A stretch of DNA of 33,694 nucleotides from JBAZHE01 sp041652555. Lineage in GTDB: Bacteria; Patescibacteriota; Patescibacteriia; Patescibacteriales; WJLG01. The DNA lies in contig JBAZHE010000015.1 in the NCBI GenBank assembly GCA_041652555.1, forward strand, positions 1 to 33,694. The letters are read 5' to 3'. The notes beneath the pieces were generated by a model, which saw only the letters and a program-made list of their open reading frames with translations, ran no database searches and had not been told where the DNA came from. This document shows positions 29,736-33,694 of this stretch, one piece after another. The translations under genes and the position numbers were made by a program. The first letter of the stretch is position 1, and the number at the start of each line of letters is the position of its first letter.

Positions 29736-30475
29736 AAAATCATTTCTTTTTAGTATTTTTAATACCCCCGGCTATTTTGGCTATTTCTGAAGCCTCTCTT
29801 TTTTGGCCAAAATTTTTTTTCATCAGCCTAATCATCTCAATAATCCTAATCTTTCTTTCCGCAAGAGCCATGACTCGGGAAAAAATATTTTCCGCTAACT
29901 TTCTCTGGCTATTTTTTATACCAGCCTTTTTTCTAACTTCTTCGGCGGCTTATGTGCTCGTCTTGCCGGGAAAAATATTTATCCAGTTGATTTTTTTCGC
30001 TCAATTACTTTTTATTTTTTATTTTTTAAAAAATTTATCTGGCAAAATAAGCAGCGTCTTTTTAGAAAACGTTTCTTACTGGGGGAATTTTTTATCTTTA
30101 CTTTTCTGGTTTTCTTTTTTATTCGGGATAAAAACATTTATCAGCTTATCAGTAGTCTATTCCACTCTTGGATTCTTACTGGCCATCCTGCTGGTTGTCT
30201 GTGAAACTTTTTGGGCGAATAAAATCGCCCGGTCCGAAACGTTTATTTTTATTTTCCTAATTCCGCTAATTTTAATCCAGCTCAGCTGGGTGCTATATTT
30301 TCTCCCTCTAAATCATAATGTCTTGGGGATAATCCTGGCTATCAGTTATTACGCCATTATTGGAATTACCAAGCCACTATTACGCAGTGGCTTATCAAAA
30401 AAAATGATTAATTTTTATTTAATCGGCGGGTTAGCAAGCATCATAATGCTTCTGGCCACCGCGAAATGGATATGA
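29732..30475 (+). CDS. Multi-pass membrane protein, unknown
   Basis: 247 residues from ATG 29732, which overlaps the preceding stop as ATGA; an in-frame ATG at 29699 lies inside the upstream gene. About seven or eight membrane segments cover nearly the whole length, with very short loops, and no charged catalytic motif stands out. The last segment ends ASIIMLLATAKWI, and the stop overlaps the next ATG (30472-30475). Strict coupling with the small acidic protein and the HtrA-like protein suggests one membrane complex. Family not recognised. Confidence 0.75.
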   Translation: MKNHFFLVFLIPPAILAISEASLFWPKFFFISLIISIILIFLSARAMTREKIFSANFLWLFFIPAFFLTSSAAYVLVLPGKIFIQLIFFAQLLFIFYFLKNLSGKISSVFLENVSYWGNFLSLLFWFSFLFGIKTFISLSVVYSTLGFLLAILLVVCETFWANKIARSETFIFIFLIPLILIQLSWVLYFLPLNHNVLGIILAISYYAIIGITKPLLRSGLSKKMINFYLIGGLASIIMLLATAKWI

Positions 30476-31641
30476 AAAACCAAACAGTGCAAAATGTTGG
30501 AAAAAAAATAAATTTGGCGCCGATTATCATCTGCTCTTCTCTTTTTGGCCTACTCTCCGGATTAGCCGGAGCGCTGGCGGTAAGGTCTTATTTCCTTGAT
30601 CCTTTACCAGCTGACTCCAATATTATTCAAAATCAGCAAAACGACATAAAACAAGCCAGCTCACTAATTGAAAATGCTAAAAAAATAATCAACGAAAGAG
30701 ATAGTAAAACCGGAGAAATGGCCAATTCGGCGCAAAACAGTCTAGTGGGAGTATTTAAAAAGAAAAATACTTTAACAACGGAAAGTCATGACCAATTTAA
30801 GCTGTCTGATTATTATCGTTTAGACGAAAATATCAGCCAAGGCTTAATCATAACTAGTGACGGCTGGATCTTGACGCTAAATTTTCTGGACGAAGAAATC
30901 AGCCAAGAAGATATGGCTAAATATGTTGTGATTACCAGAGAGAAAAAAATTTATCAAATAGACGGTTACAAAAAAACCGGCTTTGATTCTTACGTTTTCC
31001 TGCATTTATCCAACGCTGATAACCTACCGGTAAAAAGTTTCTTTTCCCCTGGCGATTTGAGTATCGGCCAAACTTTAATTGCCGTTAATTGGGGAGGAGA
31101 GAGCTATCCGGCAACAGTTTTAAAGAAGAAGCATAATAGCCAAACCGTTAGAAGCAGCGATTTCCCGGAATTAAATATTCTTCTTTCTGGTGGCTTAGAA
31201 AATTATTTTGACAACGCCTTTATTTTTGATCTAGAAAATAAAGTAGTTGGAATCTTTACCAAAAAATCCGGTCTGATTTCCATTGACGGCTTACAACCGC
31301 TCATCACCAGCCTCTTGGAAAAAAAGAACGCCAGCCGGCCCTCTCTCGGCCTGACTTATTCTGATCTCTCTGAATTCGCCATTAGAAATACAATCTATGA
31401 AAAAGGCGCCCTAATAATCGAGGACGGAAAAAAATCAGCAGTAGAGCCGAAATCCGCCGCCACGCTGGCCGGATTAAGAGAAGGGGATATTATTTTATCA
31501 ATTAATAATATTTCCCTGGATACCGATCATGACTTGGCCGATTTAATAAAAAAATATTCCGCCGGTGAGGAAATAGATATTCTTTATTCCCGCAATAGTG
31601 AAGAAAAAGTAATCAAAATAAAATTAGGCGAGTTAAAATAA
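30472..31641 (+). CDS. HtrA-like protein without catalytic triad, with PDZ domain
   Basis: 389 residues from ATG 30472 (ATGA overlap); ATG 30466 is an alternative. One membrane segment near residues 17-40 (LAPIIICSSLFGLLSGLAGA), then a coiled linker, a trypsin-like domain (about 110-285) and a PDZ domain (about 290-389; LAGLREGDIILSINNISL). The scaffold follows HtrA: SQGLIITSDGWILT matches the strand before the catalytic His, but the next residues are LNFLDE rather than NNHVV. FDSYVFLHLS replaces DLAVLKI. The Ser region reads FDNAFIFDLENKVVGIF instead of GNSGGPL. The triad thus appears lost, leaving a probable scaffold or peptide-binding pseudoprotease outside the membrane. Confidence 0.8.
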   Translation: MKNQTVQNVGKKINLAPIIICSSLFGLLSGLAGALAVRSYFLDPLPADSNIIQNQQNDIKQASSLIENAKKIINERDSKTGEMANSAQNSLVGVFKKKNTLTTESHDQFKLSDYYRLDENISQGLIITSDGWILTLNFLDEEISQEDMAKYVVITREKKIYQIDGYKKTGFDSYVFLHLSNADNLPVKSFFSPGDLSIGQTLIAVNWGGESYPATVLKKKHNSQTVRSSDFPELNILLSGGLENYFDNAFIFDLENKVVGIFTKKSGLISIDGLQPLITSLLEKKNASRPSLGLTYSDLSEFAIRNTIYEKGALIIEDGKKSAVEPKSAATLAGLREGDIILSINNISLDTDHDLADLIKKYSAGEEIDILYSRNSEEKVIKIKLGELK

Positions 31642-31648
31642 CAAAAAT

Positions 31649-32836
31649 ATGAAAATAAAATCAATCCGCGAAGCCAAAAAAATAAAAGGCTGTACCGCTT
31701 TTTTACGCGTGGACTTTAATGTGCCGCTAATTGGAAAGAAAATAAAGGATGAATCTAAAATTATCGCGGCTCTGCCGACTATCCGTTTTCTTTTGCGTGC
31801 CGGCTGTCCGATAATCATCGCTACTCATTGGGGCGACCCAAAAGGAAAAAAGAACAAAAATCTTTCCACCAAGCCTCTGGCAAAAAGATTGGAAAAAATA
31901 ATCGGCAAAAGATTCTGTTCGGTTATTTTTTCAGAGAACATAATCGGAGAAAAAATTAAAAAATCAGCGGCTAATTTAAAGGCTGGGGAAATACTTTTTT
32001 TAGAAAATCTTCGCTTTAACAAGGGCGAAGAAAAAAACGAAACTGGTTTTGCCAAAAAATTAGCAAAGCTGGCTGATTTTTACGTAAACGAAGCTTTTTC
32101 CGTTTGCCACCGCCAACATGCTTCGGTTAAGGCCATAAAAAGATATTTACCCGGTTATTCCGGACTACTTTTAACTGAAGAAATAAAAAATTTGGATAAA
32201 ATAAAAAATCCGGCCAAACCATTGGTTGTTATAATGGGCGGAGCAAAAATAAACACCAAGATAAATTTGATTAAAAATCTTTACCCCAAAGCCTCGCATA
32301 TTTTAATCGGCGGCGCCTTGGCTAATAATTTTTTTAAAGCCAAGGGATATGGAGTGGGCGAGTCCTTAATAGACAAAGAAAGTGTTTTAGTGGCAAAAAA
32401 ATTAATCAAGAATAACCGTGCCTACCAGCAGGCAGGAAAAATAATTCTACCATTAGATGTAGTAGTCTCCCAAAAGGGCGACCGCGAACACGGCCTGATA
32501 AAAAAAGTTGATCTAATTGGGAAAAAAGATTGCGCTCTGGATATCGGACCAGAAACCATCCACCTTTATGCTAATATAATAAAGGAAGCGAAAACAATTA
32601 TTTGGAACGGACCATTAGGAGCTTTTGAAGAAAAAACTTTCCGCCATGGAACATTAGCCTTAGCGACGTTAATCGCCGCCCGCTCACGCGGAAAAACTTT
32701 TGGCGTTATCGGTGGTGGCGAAACTCTAGAAGCCTTAAAGATGACCAAAATGGAAGGCTATGTTGACTGGATATCTATGGGCGGTGGCGCAATGCTCGCA
32801 TATCTGGGCGGAGAAAAAATGCCAGGCCTCTCTTAA
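31649..32836 (+). CDS. pgk: Phosphoglycerate kinase
   Basis: 395 residues, standard length. FLRVDFNVPL (about 18-27) is the substrate-loop signature. VNEAFSVCHRQHASV carries the conserved H-x-x-H region, VIMGGAKINTKINLI the hinge and nucleotide-domain start, and IGGGETLEAL the C-terminal phosphate loop. The second substrate loop reads THWGDPKG where SHLGRP is usual. It converts 1,3-bisphosphoglycerate and ADP to 3-phosphoglycerate and ATP. It starts seven bases after the HtrA-like gene and may share its transcript; enolase follows after 47 bp. Confidence 0.97.
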   Translation: MKIKSIREAKKIKGCTAFLRVDFNVPLIGKKIKDESKIIAALPTIRFLLRAGCPIIIATHWGDPKGKKNKNLSTKPLAKRLEKIIGKRFCSVIFSENIIGEKIKKSAANLKAGEILFLENLRFNKGEEKNETGFAKKLAKLADFYVNEAFSVCHRQHASVKAIKRYLPGYSGLLLTEEIKNLDKIKNPAKPLVVIMGGAKINTKINLIKNLYPKASHILIGGALANNFFKAKGYGVGESLIDKESVLVAKKLIKNNRAYQQAGKIILPLDVVVSQKGDREHGLIKKVDLIGKKDCALDIGPETIHLYANIIKEAKTIIWNGPLGAFEEKTFRHGTLALATLIAARSRGKTFGVIGGGETLEALKMTKMEGYVDWISMGGGAMLAYLGGEKMPGLS

Positions 32837-32883
32837 TTTTCGATTTCAGATTTTCGATTTTCGAATTAATAAAAAATAAAAAT

Positions 32884-33694
32884 ATGCCTAAAATAAAAAA
32901 TATAATTGCCCGCGAAATTTTGGACTCACGGGGCAACCCAACCGTAGAAGCAAAGGTTGTTTTGGATGACGGAACAATCGCTAAGGACAGTGCGCCGTCA
33001 GGGGCTTCAACCGGGTCTTACGAGGCTTGGGAATTGCGCGACAACGACGAAAAACGCTACGACGGAAAAGGCGTTCTTAAGGCTGTTGAAAATATCAACA
33101 CCGAGATTGCCGACGCTCTAAAAGGGATGGATATTTTTAAGCAAGCGGAAATAGACGAAAAAATGATTGCTTTAGATAGCACAAAAAACAAAAGCCGGCT
33201 GGGTGCTAATGCTATTTTGCCGGTCTCCTTGGCCTGTGCTCGAGCTGGTGCTTTGTCGCGCGGCGAAGAACTGTTTGAATATTTAAATCAAATCTGCGGC
33301 TTTAACAGTAAATATTCTTTGCCAACGCCTTGCTTTAATATTTTCAACGGAGGGAAGCACGCCGATACCAATCTTGATTTTCAAGAATTTATGATTATTC
33401 CCGTTAAAAAAGTTTCTTTCACCGAAAAAGTAAGAATGGGCGCGGAAATTTTTCACGCACTGGGAAAAATTTTAAAGAGGGGGGGGTTTGATACTGATGT
33501 TGGCAATGAAGGTGGCTACGCGCCGGATATTATTTCCAGCGTCCAAGCTTTAGAATTTATTATCTCAGCCACTATTTCCTCGAACTATAAGCCAGGCGAA
33601 GATGTCTGTCTCGGCATCGATGTCGGATCGTCCGAACTTTATGACCAAGACCAAAAAAAATATATTTTTAAAAAGGATAGTAAATATTTTTCGG
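32884..33694 (+). CDS. eno: Enolase, 3' end beyond the window
   Basis: The first 270 codons are present. The N-terminus reads KIKNIIAREILDSRGNPTVE, then PSGASTGSYEAWELRD (substrate loop), LGANAILPVSLACARA, NGGKHADTNLDFQEFMIIP and VGNEGGYAP (with the catalytic Glu), so it is certainly enolase. It converts 2-phosphoglycerate to phosphoenolpyruvate and follows pgk, a common lower-glycolysis pairing. An 8-G run at 33479-33486 is in frame but would be prone to slippage or sequencing error. The start is the only ATG that gives the full N-terminus; there is no Shine-Dalgarno. The C-terminal metal and catalytic residues lie outside. Confidence 0.95.
   Translation, partial: MPKIKNIIAREILDSRGNPTVEAKVVLDDGTIAKDSAPSGASTGSYEAWELRDNDEKRYDGKGVLKAVENINTEIADALKGMDIFKQAEIDEKMIALDSTKNKSRLGANAILPVSLACARAGALSRGEELFEYLNQICGFNSKYSLPTPCFNIFNGGKHADTNLDFQEFMIIPVKKVSFTEKVRMGAEIFHALGKILKRGGFDTDVGNEGGYAPDIISSVQALEFIISATISSNYKPGEDVCLGIDVGSSELYDQDQKKYIFKKDSKYFS

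Noticed and set aside
33479..33486. Frameshift in enolase at the 8-G run
   Set aside because: The frame continues correctly into TDVGNEGGYAP, so the run is in frame as written.

Overview
The window looks like chromosomal DNA of an uncultivated, AT-rich bacterium with a small genome, most probably from the Patescibacteria (Candidate Phyla Radiation). This is inferred from gene content and style: ATGA start/stop overlaps, several near-leaderless genes with the -10 box close to the ATG, a pgk-eno glycolysis pair, a VanZ-QueH fusion, many small conserved-unknown membrane proteins, and abundant REP-like intergenic repeats. TGA is used as a normal stop codon, so the UGA-glycine code of Gracilibacteria does not apply. 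No 16S rRNA or other marker is present to fix the lineage.

Region 1 (1-4330) is gene-poor and repeat-rich. It holds a frameshifted zinc-motif gene, an SPFH/band-7 membrane protein, an 86-residue unknown, a DUF3800 nuclease-like gene with a possible 8-codon leader, and two compact units with promoter, folded body and terminator that look like unannotated small RNAs. A 119-bp exact direct repeat flanks the DUF3800 gene and the second RNA. The right-hand copy abuts a gene that has lost its 5' end.

Region 2 (4330-14270) is a surface-polysaccharide locus of very low GC. It runs: GT4, CapK/PaaK-like adenylate-forming enzyme, GT2, GT4, Wzx-type flippase, all on the plus strand. A convergent minus-strand pair follows: a membrane-anchored LamG-like protein and a GT-C type membrane glycosyltransferase. 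One GT4 gene carries a four-copy octamer repeat in frame. Two coding sequences in the window carry REP-like elements read through in frame.

Region 3 (14270-18290) looks like an inserted accessory block. A DUF4143 ATPase is wedged into a duplicated copy of the LamG gene, of which only the promoter and first 77 codons remain. Next come an Xre repressor/ImmA-type metallopeptidase pair under a palindromic operator, and a winged-helix Fic protein with Gln in place of the catalytic His, starting inside a 20-bp perfect palindrome.

Region 4 (18290-24170) mixes a GT-C membrane glycosyltransferase, a secreted protein with two tandem repeats, small exported or membrane unknowns, and gltX.

Region 5 (24180-33694) is denser and mostly plus-strand. 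It contains a two-gene unit of a small membrane protein and a membrane-anchored Clp-family ATPase with DnaJ-type zinc motifs, a degenerate first AAA module and shortened pore loops. Then come a WecA/MraY-family transferase, the VanZ-QueH fusion, an operon of two unknowns and an HtrA-like protein without a recognisable catalytic triad, pgk, and a 3'-truncated eno. The strongest leads for new biology are the two small RNAs, the Clp variant, the pseudo-HtrA and the Fic/ImmA/ATPase block.
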